NCBI GenBank assembly: GCA_031269165.1
Contig: JAISZQ010000376.1
Coordinates: 1-15,725, forward strand
Origin: Spirochaetaceae bacterium
Lineage (GTDB): Bacteria; Spirochaetota; Spirochaetia; Treponematales; Breznakiellaceae
Reading direction: 5' to 3'
Length of the DNA: 15,725 nucleotides
Positions 6,472 through 14,046 of this stretch are shown piece after piece (within the stretch, counting starts at the first letter, position 1; every line of letters begins with the position of its first letter). Made by a program: the position numbers and the translations under genes. The notes under the pieces are model-generated. The model saw only the letters and a program-made list of their open reading frames with translations, was not told where the DNA came from and searched no databases.

Positions 6472-6498
6472 ATGACAGAACATTTTGAAGGAATAGAT

Positions 6499-7317
6499 AT
6501 GCAATTTCATCACAATCCGCCTTTTAACCGCGGTTTGACTATCCTTTCTCCCCGTACCGGTATTTCGGCGGATATGCTTATGGAGTTCGGGGTACTGAGT
6601 CTCCAAAGCGGGGATACTTGGCAAAGCTATTCGGAGACCGACGAACAAGTATGGCTTCTGTCCCAGGGATCGGCAAAAATAAGCTGGGATGGGAACGAAA
6701 AAGAGGTTTCTCGGCCTAACCTTTTTGATTATTCCCCTTGGTGCCTCTCGGTCCCGCGAAAAACGAAGGCAACCATTATTGCCGGCAAAGACGGTGCCGA
6801 ATGGTACTATTGCGCGACGAATAACCCCAAACCCATCACGGCGCGGCTTTTCAGCCCCAAAGAATGCCGGAGTGAATTCCGGGGGGAAGGGACCATGCGG
6901 GAAACGTCTACCCGGATTGTGCGTACCGTCTTTGACGATACCAACCGTCCTGAATCAAATCTGGTGATTGGCGAAGTAATCGGGGTTCCGGGGAAATGGT
7001 CAAGCTATCCGCCTCACCACCATCCCCAGCCGGAAATTTATCACTATCGTTTCCTGCCGGAACAAGGTTTCGGACTAACCGCTATCGGAGAAAAGGCATA
7101 TATCATCCGGGACAAGGATACTATTCTGATTCGGGAGGGTGAGGTACACCCGCAGGTAACCGCTCCGGGTTACGCCATGTGGTATCTCTGGGTTATCCGC
7201 CATATAGAGGGCGCTCATTATGGGCCTGCCACCAAGACACCGATTTTTGTTGATGAGCACAAGTGGGTTCTGGGGCCTCAAGACGCTATCTGGCAGCCGG
7301 AAAAACAAAAAAGCTGA
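6499..7317 (+). CDS. iolB: 5-deoxy-glucuronate isomerase (IolB)
   Basis: IolB converts 5-deoxy-D-glucuronate to 2-deoxy-5-keto-D-gluconate, the fourth step of myo-inositol breakdown, in the cytoplasm. From the ATG at 6499 it has 272 residues, the usual IolB length. It is a double-cupin protein. The C-terminal cupin carries the metal-site motif YPPHHHPQPEIYHYRF, with H173-H175 and E179, and a later His in GEVHPQV (H217), followed by the family segment APGYAMWYLWVIRH. An in-frame ATG at 6472 would add nine residues, but it lies within the putative operator, about 10 nt from the expected +1, and has no room for a ribosome-binding site. The 6499 start has AAGGA 6 nt upstream. It has its own promoter, a copy of the TRAP promoter, so the transporter and isomerase are probably induced together. 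Confidence 0.93.
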   Translation: MQFHHNPPFNRGLTILSPRTGISADMLMEFGVLSLQSGDTWQSYSETDEQVWLLSQGSAKISWDGNEKEVSRPNLFDYSPWCLSVPRKTKATIIAGKDGAEWYYCATNNPKPITARLFSPKECRSEFRGEGTMRETSTRIVRTVFDDTNRPESNLVIGEVIGVPGKWSSYPPHHHPQPEIYHYRFLPEQGFGLTAIGEKAYIIRDKDTILIREGEVHPQVTAPGYAMWYLWVIRHIEGAHYGPATKTPIFVDEHKWVLGPQDAIWQPEKQKS

Positions 7318-7368
7318 CCGGGGGAAAACGATTATCTGTATCGGCATGGCGCAATAAGGGGTTCCTCT

Positions 7369-7386
7369 AAAAACGGGTTGTTTTTT
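7369..7386 (+). terminator. Possible weak terminator after iolB
   Basis: AAAAAC (7369-7374) pairs with GTTTTT (7380-7385) around GGGTT, and the right arm is itself a T-run. The stem is short and AT-rich, so efficiency would be low. It is the only terminator-like structure near the iolB stop. Confidence 0.35.
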
Positions 7387-7444
7387 CAGGTGCCCCGGTA
7401 GTTTCTCACCCTACGGGTTGCGAAACATACATTTTGAAAAGGAA

Positions 7445-7473
7445 AACTTCTAAAGACTGAAGTTTTAGAAGTT
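7445..7473. repeat. ACTTCAGT-core hairpin, member 1 (before livK)
   Basis: AACTTCTAAA (7445-7454) pairs perfectly with TTTAGAAGTT (7464-7473) around GACTGAAGT. On the minus strand the centre reads AAAACTTCAGT, the same core as the hairpins at 12076-12109 and 15612-15642, though the outer stem has a different sequence. A T-run (ATTATTTTTTT) begins about 12 nt downstream, too far for a classical terminator. It lies in the 187-bp gap between iolB and livK, about 20 nt ahead of the livK Shine-Dalgarno. Confidence 0.6.
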
Positions 7474-7504
7474 CCCTAATATATTATTTTTTTGGAGGAA
7501 TTGT

Positions 7505-8653
7505 ATGAAGAAAGGACAAATTATTTTTTTCTTCGGTGTGTTGGCGGTTTCGCTCTTGGGTTGCAAAAAAGACACAGGTGAAATCAAAATCGGCCTTTAC
7601 GGAACCATTACCGGTTCCAACGCCCTTGCGGGTGAAATGCTGCAAAAAGGCGGGGAACTGGCGGTTTCCCAGATCAATGCGGCAGGCGGGGTTAAGGGAC
7701 GACCGTTAAACCTTGTTGTATACGACGACAAGTCAAACCCGGAAGGCGCGGTCAAAGCGGTAACCCGCCTTGTGGATGTAGACAAGGTAATCGCGATTGC
7801 CGCCTCAAACTCGTCGCCGAATATTCTTGCCACAACGCAGATATCTGAAGAGGCAAAGGTGCTTCAAGTTGGCGCCGGTACCAGTCCCGCGTACACCAAC
7901 GCCGGGTTTCAATACTTGTTCCGGGGCACCACCAACGGCAACCTTCCGAATGCGGCGTGCGTTACCGCAATGAAAGATATGGGCGTCAAGACTATTGCCA
8001 TCCTGCGGGTAGCGTCGGAATATGGTACATCGGGCATTAAGAGTTTCGTAACCCTCATGGAAAATTCCATTGAGGTTGTGGCGGAAGAAGTCTACCAGAC
8101 AACCGATACCGACTATACCGGTCAAATCGCAAAAATACTCAACACCAAACCCGATGGAGTGCTTATCTTCGGCATGACCAACGAGTCGGCCCTTGCCATC
8201 AAACAATTCCGCCGTAACGGTTACAATGGCTTTATCTACGGGCCTGAGTCTCTGGGGGTACCCGATATTATCAAAGTCGCCGGCGAAGCTGCGGATAATA
8301 CCATTTTCGGTTCCGGCGCGGTGGTGCCTGCCAGTCCCAACGATGCCAACACCGAAGTGGAAAAGAAGATGCTCGAAGCCTTTGTCGCGGCCTACGGCTC
8401 CATGCCTGTGTCCGATGTTGTCTACCGGGGTTATGACAGCGTTATGCTGATTGCCAGAGCATTGAACAACGCGGAGGACATTACTAAGCCGGAAGCCATC
8501 CGCGAAGCCTTTTTGAAAATCAAAGACTATGAACTAATCGGCGGAACCTATGACTTTACCAATGGAAGCGGTGATGGTCTGCGAACGGCCCGGGCTTATA
8601 TTATCCAGGGTGGCAAGAATATTCTGTACGACAACTGGAAGGCCGACCGTTAA
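7505..8653 (+). CDS. livK: Branched-chain amino-acid-type ABC transporter substrate-binding lipoprotein
   Basis: This 382-residue receptor belongs to the type I periplasmic-binding family (LivJ/LivK, Peripla_BP_6). The signal peptide ends in lipobox LLGC (Cys20). The mature protein starts with the family pattern IKIGLYGTITGSNALAGEM, then GGELAVSQINAAGGVKGRPL (residues about 49-68) and VVYDDKSNPEGAV, followed by the ASNSSPNILATTQISEEAKV hinge region. Family members bind leucine/isoleucine/valine, but also other amino acids, amides, urea, aromatic acids and related solutes, so the name does not fix the ligand. Position between iolB and iolJCA makes an inositol-related or sugar-acid ligand plausible. 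The ATG at 7505 has a strong GGAGGA ribosome-binding site 5 nt upstream. A strong stem-loop follows the gene. No convincing -35/-10 pair was found directly upstream. Confidence 0.94.
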   Translation: MKKGQIIFFFGVLAVSLLGCKKDTGEIKIGLYGTITGSNALAGEMLQKGGELAVSQINAAGGVKGRPLNLVVYDDKSNPEGAVKAVTRLVDVDKVIAIAASNSSPNILATTQISEEAKVLQVGAGTSPAYTNAGFQYLFRGTTNGNLPNAACVTAMKDMGVKTIAILRVASEYGTSGIKSFVTLMENSIEVVAEEVYQTTDTDYTGQIAKILNTKPDGVLIFGMTNESALAIKQFRRNGYNGFIYGPESLGVPDIIKVAGEAADNTIFGSGAVVPASPNDANTEVEKKMLEAFVAAYGSMPVSDVVYRGYDSVMLIARALNNAEDITKPEAIREAFLKIKDYELIGGTYDFTNGSGDGLRTARAYIIQGGKNILYDNWKADR

Positions 8654-8673
8654 TATTCTCTCTATGTTTTTCA

Positions 8674-8710
8674 CGCATCCGTTTCAAATTCCTGTTCTGG
8701 AACGGATGCG
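8674..8710 (+). other. Stem-loop between livK and livH
   Basis: CGCATCCGTT (8674-8683) pairs perfectly with AACGGATGCG (8701-8710); two further pairs (one T-G) extend the stem to 12 bp around a 13-nt loop. No T-run follows. As with the dctP/dctQ stem-loop, it lies between a receptor gene and its membrane subunits. It most likely protects the 3' end of the livK mRNA or limits read-through. It ends 6 nt before the livH Shine-Dalgarno. Confidence 0.75.
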
Positions 8711-8728
8711 GCAATGAAGGAGAAAAGT

Positions 8729-9601
8729 ATGCTTGTTCAACTGGTTATTGGCGCCCTGATGATCGGCAGTGTGTATGGTGTTGTGGGTCTGGGTTATGGT
8801 TTGATCTATAAGGCTTCCGGACTTATGACCCAGGCGCAGGGAGACATGCTGATGATTGGCGCGTTCCTTGGGATGACATTCTATAAATATTTAGGATTAC
8901 CTTTTGTCGTCTCTCTGGTTTTGACCATGCTAATCATGTTCCTGCTTGGTATGCTTATCGAGCGGCTTCTTGTAACAACGCTTTTGAACAAAGGCGCCCA
9001 AATGGTATACGTTATTCTGTGTACCATTTCGATTTCCATGATTCTGCAAAATAGTGCTATGTTCGCATGGGGAAGCAATGTTATGCAGTTTCCGCCCTTG
9101 TTTAAAACCCCTACGGTCAATATTCTCGGCTACCAGATCATACCGGAAAACCTTCTGTGTCTCGCGGTCGGTGTTGTCTGTATGATTGCCCTGCACTTCT
9201 TTATGAAAAACACCCGGTTTGGTACATCAATGCGGGCGGCTGCCCAAGATGAACTGGCGGCTGCCTCCATAGGCATCAATGTTCCTGCTACGAAGGGCGC
9301 GGCATGGGGGATAGCGTCAATGCTGGCGGGCGCCATCGGTGTCGTGGTCGGCCCAATATTCGGCGTGTATATGTCTATGGGCGCAATGGTGGGACAGAAG
9401 GCATTTGCCGGAGCGGTAGTCGGCGGATACGGAAACATGTACGGCGCCATAGTCGGCGGTATGTTTTTTGGCTTTGTCGAAACCTTCATTTCGGCGTATG
9501 TAACCACCTTGTATCGGGATTTTATATCCTTTGGCATATTGATTCTGGTGATGGTTGTTATGCCGACCGGTATTTTCCGTGAAGCCGTTATGGAGGATTA
9601 A
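8729..9601 (+). CDS. livH: Liv-type ABC transporter permease, LivH family
   Basis: A 290-residue inner-membrane permease with about eight hydrophobic segments. The N-terminal family pattern is clear: LVIGALMIGSVYGVVGLGYG leading into LIYKASGLMTQAQGDMLMIGAF, matching the usual SIYALVALGLTLIYG...NFAHGE...GAY arrangement. The C-terminal part has the EAA-like segment (MRAAAQDELAAASIGINV) that contacts the ATPases, then the conserved GGYGNMYGAIVGGMFFGFVE stretch. The ATG at 8729 is preferred because AAGGAG lies 6 nt upstream. An in-frame ATG at 8714 would add five residues (MKEKS), but the Shine-Dalgarno is located inside that extension. Only 3 nt separate livH from livM. Confidence 0.93.
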   Translation: MLVQLVIGALMIGSVYGVVGLGYGLIYKASGLMTQAQGDMLMIGAFLGMTFYKYLGLPFVVSLVLTMLIMFLLGMLIERLLVTTLLNKGAQMVYVILCTISISMILQNSAMFAWGSNVMQFPPLFKTPTVNILGYQIIPENLLCLAVGVVCMIALHFFMKNTRFGTSMRAAAQDELAAASIGINVPATKGAAWGIASMLAGAIGVVVGPIFGVYMSMGAMVGQKAFAGAVVGGYGNMYGAIVGGMFFGFVETFISAYVTTLYRDFISFGILILVMVVMPTGIFREAVMED

Positions 9602-9604
9602 CGT

Positions 9605-10600
9605 ATGAACAATCCTTTTATGGGGCTTGCAAAGCATAAAATCAAGGCAATTTTCGTTCTGTTGATCACGGTTATGGTAATGATAATGCTGAGGGAACGT
9701 TACCTTGCGCTGGTTTTGTGTACCATCTGCATCAACGCCATTGCCGTAAGCGGGCTTGACATTCTCTTTGGCTATACAGGGCAGGTATCTTTCGGACATG
9801 CCGGTTATTACGCGATAGGCTCGTATTGTTCTACGCTGTTGGCCATGAAGCTGGGCGTCCCGGTCATTATTTCCATGATGATCGCGGCCTTTGTTGCCAT
9901 GTTATTCGGCGTCCTCATGGCCTTTCCGGCGGCGCGGCTGGTCAAACATTTCTTGTCCCTGCTTTCCATAGCCTTTGGAAACATGGTATTCATGCTCATC
10001 TCCGCTACCGTATGGCTTACCAACGGCTTTTCTGGAATTATGAATATCCCTCCGGTGAATCTTTTTGGGTCTAGGATTACGAGCAATCAGGGGTACTTCT
10101 TTTTTTGCCTGATTATTACGGTGCTTATGCTGGTATGTAAACACCGGATCATCGAATCCCGGACAGGCCGGGCCTTTATTGCCATACGGGAAAATGTACA
10201 TGCCGCAAACGGCATGGGGATCAATGTACGGTACTACAAAGTACTCGCCTTCGCGCTCAGTGCCTTTTACACCGGATTGGCGGGGGCCTTATACGCCCAT
10301 CTTGTGCGTTTTATCAGCCCCGACACCTACACGAATATAACCTCCAATCTTTTTATGACCATGTTGCTTTTTGGCGGCATTGCGTCCCTGTTCGGCCCTC
10401 TTGTTGGTTCCGCGATTCTTGTCATCTGCACCGAGCTGATGCAGAGCCTGATCCGTTATCAAATGCTGATTTACGCAATCTTTATTCTGGTCGTTCTCTT
10501 CTTCCTTCCCAACGGCGTAATCGGCACTCTGGATACCTTGCGGAACGTGGTAAAAAAACTTTTCAAGAATTTAAAGGAGGGGACACCAAAAAATGCTTAA
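9605..10600 (+). CDS. livM: Liv-type ABC transporter permease, LivM family
   Basis: This 331-residue second permease forms the heterodimeric membrane pore with LivH. The diagnostic LivM segment is present at about residues 50-77: SGLDILFGYTGQVSFGHAGYYAIGSY. The ATPase-docking loop (AFIAIRENVHAANGMGINVRYYKVLAFALSAFYTGLAGALY) is also typical. About ten hydrophobic segments are visible. The ribosome-binding GGAGG lies at the end of livH, 8 nt upstream of the ATG. The last 8 nt overlap livG (ATGCTTAA). Just before the end, the coding sequence carries the AAAGGAGG that serves livG, so translation is likely coupled. Confidence 0.94.
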   Translation: MNNPFMGLAKHKIKAIFVLLITVMVMIMLRERYLALVLCTICINAIAVSGLDILFGYTGQVSFGHAGYYAIGSYCSTLLAMKLGVPVIISMMIAAFVAMLFGVLMAFPAARLVKHFLSLLSIAFGNMVFMLISATVWLTNGFSGIMNIPPVNLFGSRITSNQGYFFFCLIITVLMLVCKHRIIESRTGRAFIAIRENVHAANGMGINVRYYKVLAFALSAFYTGLAGALYAHLVRFISPDTYTNITSNLFMTMLLFGGIASLFGPLVGSAILVICTELMQSLIRYQMLIYAIFILVVLFFLPNGVIGTLDTLRNVVKKLFKNLKEGTPKNA

Positions 10601-11354
10601 AGTGGAAAATTTGACGATAAAATTTGGCGGCCTCACCGCAGTGGATAATGTCAATTTTGAAATTGAGCGGGGATCTATCTTTGGACTTATCGGGCCAAAC
10701 GGCGCGGGCAAAACAACCTGTTTTAACATGATTACCGGCGTTTACCGACCGACCAGCGGCCGTGTCATTTTTAACGGGAATGAAATCCACGGCATGGAGC
10801 CGTTCAGGATAAATGCCCTGGGGATTGCGCGAACCTACCAGAACATTAACCTGTTTAAAAAAATGACGGTGCTGGAAAACACCCTGGTTGGTTTTCATAC
10901 CCAGAGTAAAGCGGGGCTTGCGGCGGCTATCTTCCGTTTCTCCAGCCAGCAGAAGGAAGAGACCTCCATACGCGAAAAATCAATGGAGATTTTACGCTTT
11001 ATGGGGCTTGCGGGAAAGGCAAATTTACCGGCATCCGGCCTTTCATACGGCGAGCAGCGCCGCCTTGAAATATCCCGGGCCATGGCTTCCAATCCCAGCT
11101 TGCTGCTGTTAGATGAACCTGCGGCAGGCATGAATTCAAAAGAGAAGGCGGATCTTTCAAATACGATTCAGCGTATCAGAGACCGGGGGATTACGATTCT
11201 TCTTGTTGAACATGATATGAAGCTGATTATGAGAGTTACCCAAACCATCTGCGTGCTCAATTTTGGAAAGAAAATTGCCCAGGGAGAACCGGGGTACATC
11301 CAAAATCACAAAGAGGTGGTAGAAGCTTATTTAGGGAGCGGCATAGATGGCTGA
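10593..11354 (+). CDS. livG: Liv-type ABC transporter ATP-binding protein, LivG family
   Basis: This 253-residue ATPase has all nucleotide-binding motifs: Walker A GPNGAGKT (34-41), Q-loop Q83 in TYQN, signature LSYGEQRRLEISRAM (150-164), Walker B LLLLDEPAAGMN with catalytic Glu175, and H-loop H207 in LVEHDM. The PAAGMN after Walker B and the insertion between Walker A and the signature are typical of LivG rather than LivF. The C-terminal IAQGEP..I..HKEVVEAYLG tail also fits the family. The AAAGGAGG ribosome-binding site is about 12 nt from the ATG, longer than usual, but overlap coupling to livM may compensate. The end overlaps livF by 8 nt. Confidence 0.95.
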   Translation: MLKVENLTIKFGGLTAVDNVNFEIERGSIFGLIGPNGAGKTTCFNMITGVYRPTSGRVIFNGNEIHGMEPFRINALGIARTYQNINLFKKMTVLENTLVGFHTQSKAGLAAAIFRFSSQQKEETSIREKSMEILRFMGLAGKANLPASGLSYGEQRRLEISRAMASNPSLLLLDEPAAGMNSKEKADLSNTIQRIRDRGITILLVEHDMKLIMRVTQTICVLNFGKKIAQGEPGYIQNHKEVVEAYLGSGIDG

Positions 11355-12066
11355 AATTTTAAAAGTACAGAACCTCCACTTTTATTACGGCGAAATACAC
11401 GCCCTTAAAGGCGTTTCCCTTGAAGCCAAGGAAGGGGAAATTGTCGCCCTCATCGGCGCAAACGGCGCGGGAAAGACAACCACGCTCCGCGCGCTTTCAG
11501 GGCTCCTCGGAAAAGTCAGTAGCGGCGAGGTATGGTTTACGGGAAAACGCATCGACAGCATGAAGTCCTTTGACATTGCCGGGCTTGGTTTAGCCCAGGC
11601 GCTGGAAGGCCGTCATATTTTTACCAATCTGACGGTACGGGAAAATCTCGATATGGGCGCGTACCTCCGAAAAGATAAAAAGGGAATCAGCGAGGACCTT
11701 GAGTATGTGTTTACTCTTTTTCCGCGTCTTTTGGAACGGGAATGGCAACGAAGCGGTACGCTTTCGGGGGGCGAACAGCAAATGTTGGCGGTCGGAAGGG
11801 CGCTTATGCAACGGCCAAAGTTGCTGATGCTGGACGAACCGTCCTTGGGCCTTGCGCCGCTTATCATTCAGGGCATTTTTGAAATCATCAAAAAGATCAA
11901 TACCAACGGTATTCCGGTTCTGCTGGTTGAGCAGAATTCAAACGCGGCACTCAAGATTGCCGACCGGGGCTATGTTATTGAGAACGGTGAAATCGTGCTT
12001 ACCGATACTGCGGAGAATCTGCGCAATAACGAGGACGTCAAAAAAAGCTATCTGGGAGTTGAATGA
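11347..12066 (+). CDS. livF: Liv-type ABC transporter ATP-binding protein, LivF family
   Basis: This 239-residue second ATPase has Walker A GANGAGKT (37-44), the LivF-typical ALEGRHIFTNLTVRENL segment after the Q-loop (Q84), signature LSGGEQQMLAVGRALM (139-154), Walker B LLMLDEPSLGLAP (159-171) and the LVEQN motif that replaces the usual His switch in this family. It completes the five-component transporter. It starts inside livG (ATGGCTGA overlap). The TGA stop at 12064-12066 is followed by a 74-bp gap containing a perfect 15-bp hairpin before iolJ. Confidence 0.95.
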   Translation: MAEILKVQNLHFYYGEIHALKGVSLEAKEGEIVALIGANGAGKTTTLRALSGLLGKVSSGEVWFTGKRIDSMKSFDIAGLGLAQALEGRHIFTNLTVRENLDMGAYLRKDKKGISEDLEYVFTLFPRLLEREWQRSGTLSGGEQQMLAVGRALMQRPKLLMLDEPSLGLAPLIIQGIFEIIKKINTNGIPVLLVEQNSNAALKIADRGYVIENGEIVLTDTAENLRNNEDVKKSYLGVE

Positions 12067-12075
12067 ACATAGATG

Positions 12076-12109
12076 AGGCTGTTCCAAAACTTCAGTTTTG
12101 GAACAGCCT
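12076..12109. repeat. ACTTCAGT-core hairpin, member 2 (livF/iolJ gap)
   Basis: AGGCTGTTCCAAAAC (12076-12090) pairs perfectly over 15 bp with its reverse complement (12095-12109) around TTCA. No T-run follows. The same sequence, in the same orientation, recurs at 15612-15642 after iolA. It may be a processing or attenuation point between the transporter and enzyme genes, or simply a dispersed repeat. Confidence 0.85.
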
Positions 12110-12140
12110 TGATGAACACGAATGCTTGGGGAGAAATACG

Positions 12141-12989
12141 ATGGGACTTTGTCCGATGAAAAATCTGTTGCTGGACGCGCGGGCGGACGGCAGAGCGGCG
12201 GGGGCGTTCAACGTCGGTTCTATGGAGATGCTCATGGGTGTGGTGGCTGCGGCGGAGAGGACGAATACGCCTATTGTGCTGCAAATCGCCGAAAAGCGGC
12301 TGGGCCACTCGCCGCTGTATCTTATGGGGCCAATGATGGTTCAGGCGGCTCGCAACGCGAAGGTTGACATGGCCGTACAATTTGACCACGGCGTAAGTGT
12401 TGGCCTGATCCGTCAGGCGGTAGAACTGGGTTTTACCTCGATCATGTTTGACGGTTCCGGTCTGCCGGTGCGGGAAAATGTCCGGCGGACGGCGGAACTT
12501 GCGGCGTGGCTCGCGGACAAAGGGGTGAACTTGGAGGCGGAAATCGGTGTGCTGGGGGGAAACGAGGGCGGAAGCGAGAGGCGGGCAGTTTACACGGACC
12601 CGGAAGAGGCTGCGCTCATGGCCGAGAAAAGCGGCTGCGACGCCTTAGCGGTGGCTATCGGGAACGCCCACGGCCACTACAAGGGGAAGCCGAAACTGAA
12701 CTTCGCCGTACTCGAAGAAATCCGCGCCCGGACGGACGTACCGCTCGTTCTGCACGGCGGGTCGGGGATACCGGCCGAGGATTTTACCACGGCGATCCGC
12801 ATGGGGGTTTCTAAGATCAACATTGCCACCGTCAATTTTGACGCAACGGCCATCGGAGCACGGGAATACCTCCGCCGACAGGAAGAGCCGGACTACTTCG
12901 GAATGAACGAGGCCATAGTGGACAGTGTCCGCAAGGCAACGATTGAACACATAAAAATTTTTAGCAATGAGGGAGATGTTTCTCTATGA
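12141..12989 (+). CDS. iolJ: 6-phospho-5-dehydro-2-deoxy-D-gluconate aldolase (IolJ), class II
   Basis: IolJ cleaves 2-deoxy-5-keto-gluconate 6-phosphate to DHAP and malonate semialdehyde. It is a Zn-dependent class II aldolase of the fructose-bisphosphate aldolase family. From the ATG at 12141 (GGGGAG about 7 nt upstream) it has 282 residues, normal for the family. Visible residues are the catalytic Asp and metal His in QFDHG (D82, H83), FDGS (103-106), the EAEIG Glu (E134), metal His in GNAHGHYKG (H178), HGGSG (H205-G209), and the phosphate-binding KINIAT (225-230). The frame is open back to an ATG at 12063, but that would translate the 15-bp hairpin repeat, so I reject it. Other ketose-bisphosphate aldolases (fructose or tagatose type) look alike; neighbouring iolC and iolA favour IolJ. 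The TGA overlaps the iolC start by 4 nt. Confidence 0.88.
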   Translation: MGLCPMKNLLLDARADGRAAGAFNVGSMEMLMGVVAAAERTNTPIVLQIAEKRLGHSPLYLMGPMMVQAARNAKVDMAVQFDHGVSVGLIRQAVELGFTSIMFDGSGLPVRENVRRTAELAAWLADKGVNLEAEIGVLGGNEGGSERRAVYTDPEEAALMAEKSGCDALAVAIGNAHGHYKGKPKLNFAVLEEIRARTDVPLVLHGGSGIPAEDFTTAIRMGVSKINIATVNFDATAIGAREYLRRQEEPDYFGMNEAIVDSVRKATIEHIKIFSNEGDVSL

Positions 12990-14002
12990 AGTATGTTGAA
13001 TTTGATTCCACGCGGCCTATCGACATGGTGTTATTGGGGAGAGTCGCCGTCGACTTTAATCCCACAGACTACTACAAGCCCTTGGCGGAAAGCACGACGT
13101 TTAAGAAATACGTGGGCGGTTCTCCGGCAAACATCGCCGTGGGCCTTTCCCGGCTTGGCAAGAAGTGCGGGTTTTTCGGCAGGGTGTCCGACGACCAGTT
13201 CGGGGATTTCGCCGTCAATTTCTTTAAGGGAGAAGGGGTGGACGTGTCCCGGATCCGCCGTTGCGAGCATGGAGAGAAGATGGGGCTGACGTTCACGGAG
13301 ATTTTAAGCCCGAAGGACAGCAGTATCCTCATGTACCGCAACAAGGCCGCCGACCTCGCGCTCACGGTGAACGATGTCGATGAGGAGTACATCAAAAGCG
13401 CGAAGGCGATCCTGATTTCCGGCACCGCGCTTGCCGAAAGCCCTTCGCGGGAAGCGGCACTCAAGGCGGTCATGCTTGCCAAACGTACCGGGACGCCGAT
13501 CGTGTTTGACATCGACTACCGGGCGTACAACTGGCAGACCCCCGATGAGGTTTCGATTTACTACTGGACGGTGGCGCGGGAGGCGGCGGTGATTCTGGGT
13601 TCCCGCGAGGAATACGACCTCACCGAGACATTGACCGCGCCGGGTATGGATGACGCGCAAAGCGCCGCCTACTGGCACGGGATGGGTGCGAAGATCGTCG
13701 TCATCAAGCACGGCAAAGAAGGGTCAACCGCCTACGCGAATGACGGCGGCACCTACTCGATTAAGCCATTCCCTATCGAGAAACTGAAGAGTTTCGGCGG
13801 CGGGGACGGGTACGGGTCGGCGTTCCTCTACGGTGTGCTTGAGGGGCTGGAACTCATCGACTGTCTGGAACTGGGCAGTGCCTCCGCATCGCTTCTGGTC
13901 GCAAGCCACGCTTGCGCCCCGGATATGCCGACGCTGGAAAAGCTCAAAGGTTATATCGCAGACTGTAAGCGGCGGTACGGCGAGATGATCGCCAGGGTAT
14001 AA
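12986..14002 (+). CDS. iolC: 5-dehydro-2-deoxygluconokinase (IolC), PfkB family
   Basis: IolC phosphorylates 2-deoxy-5-keto-gluconate (the IolB product) at position 6, giving the IolJ substrate. The 338-residue protein has the PfkB signature 1 region KKYVGGSPANIAVGLSRLG (40-58), FGRVSDDQFGDF (64-75), the IolC-typical FDIDYRAYNW (174-183), and signature 2 in the IolC form KSFGGGDGYGSAF (268-280) with catalytic base D274. The more common DTxGAGD form is replaced by SFGGGD, as is usual in IolC. Its ATG overlaps the iolJ stop (ATGA), so the two are translationally coupled. Both genes appear more GC-rich than the liv genes. Confidence 0.9.
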   Translation: MKYVEFDSTRPIDMVLLGRVAVDFNPTDYYKPLAESTTFKKYVGGSPANIAVGLSRLGKKCGFFGRVSDDQFGDFAVNFFKGEGVDVSRIRRCEHGEKMGLTFTEILSPKDSSILMYRNKAADLALTVNDVDEEYIKSAKAILISGTALAESPSREAALKAVMLAKRTGTPIVFDIDYRAYNWQTPDEVSIYYWTVAREAAVILGSREEYDLTETLTAPGMDDAQSAAYWHGMGAKIVVIKHGKEGSTAYANDGGTYSIKPFPIEKLKSFGGGDGYGSAFLYGVLEGLELIDCLELGSASASLLVASHACAPDMPTLEKLKGYIADCKRRYGEMIARV

Positions 14003-14046
14003 TGCAACCAAGAGAATGGGCAAATACATTTTAAGAGGAGTATAGT

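Larger units (their letters stand above)
6359..6475 (+). repeat. Duplicated regulatory cassette, copy 2 (iolB)
   Basis: Second copy of 3249-3365, beginning within the dctM stop codon. The A-rich tract, -35/-10 boxes and the TATCATCAGACAAT motif are all kept, while spacer bases between the boxes and parts of the A-tract have diverged. The right half of the inverted repeat present in copy 1 (TGATGA) is degraded to TGACAG here. Confidence 0.85.

Noticed and set aside
6472..6498. IolB start at ATG 6472
   Set aside because: It falls within the putative operator about 10 nt from the predicted transcription start with no ribosome-binding site; ATG 6499 has AAGGA upstream and gives 272 residues, as usual for IolB.
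7455..7504. Promoter for the livK operon using TATATT near 7480
   Set aside because: No acceptable -35 at 16-18 nt upstream; the segment is occupied by a hairpin. The livK operon may depend on read-through from iolB or on a promoter I cannot recognise.
8714..8728. LivH start at ATG 8714
   Set aside because: The AAGGAG ribosome-binding site is inside this five-residue extension and is correctly spaced for ATG 8729.
7505..12066. Plain leucine/isoleucine/valine transporter unrelated to the iol genes
   Set aside because: Not excluded by sequence, but the placement between iolB and iolJ on the same strand makes a pathway-linked substrate more likely; kept as the alternative for finding one.
12063..12140. 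N-terminal extension of IolJ starting at ATG 12063
   Set aside because: It would translate the 15-bp hairpin repeat (VPKLQFWNSL), which is also found after iolA outside any gene. The ATG at 12141 has a good Shine-Dalgarno and gives the family's normal length.
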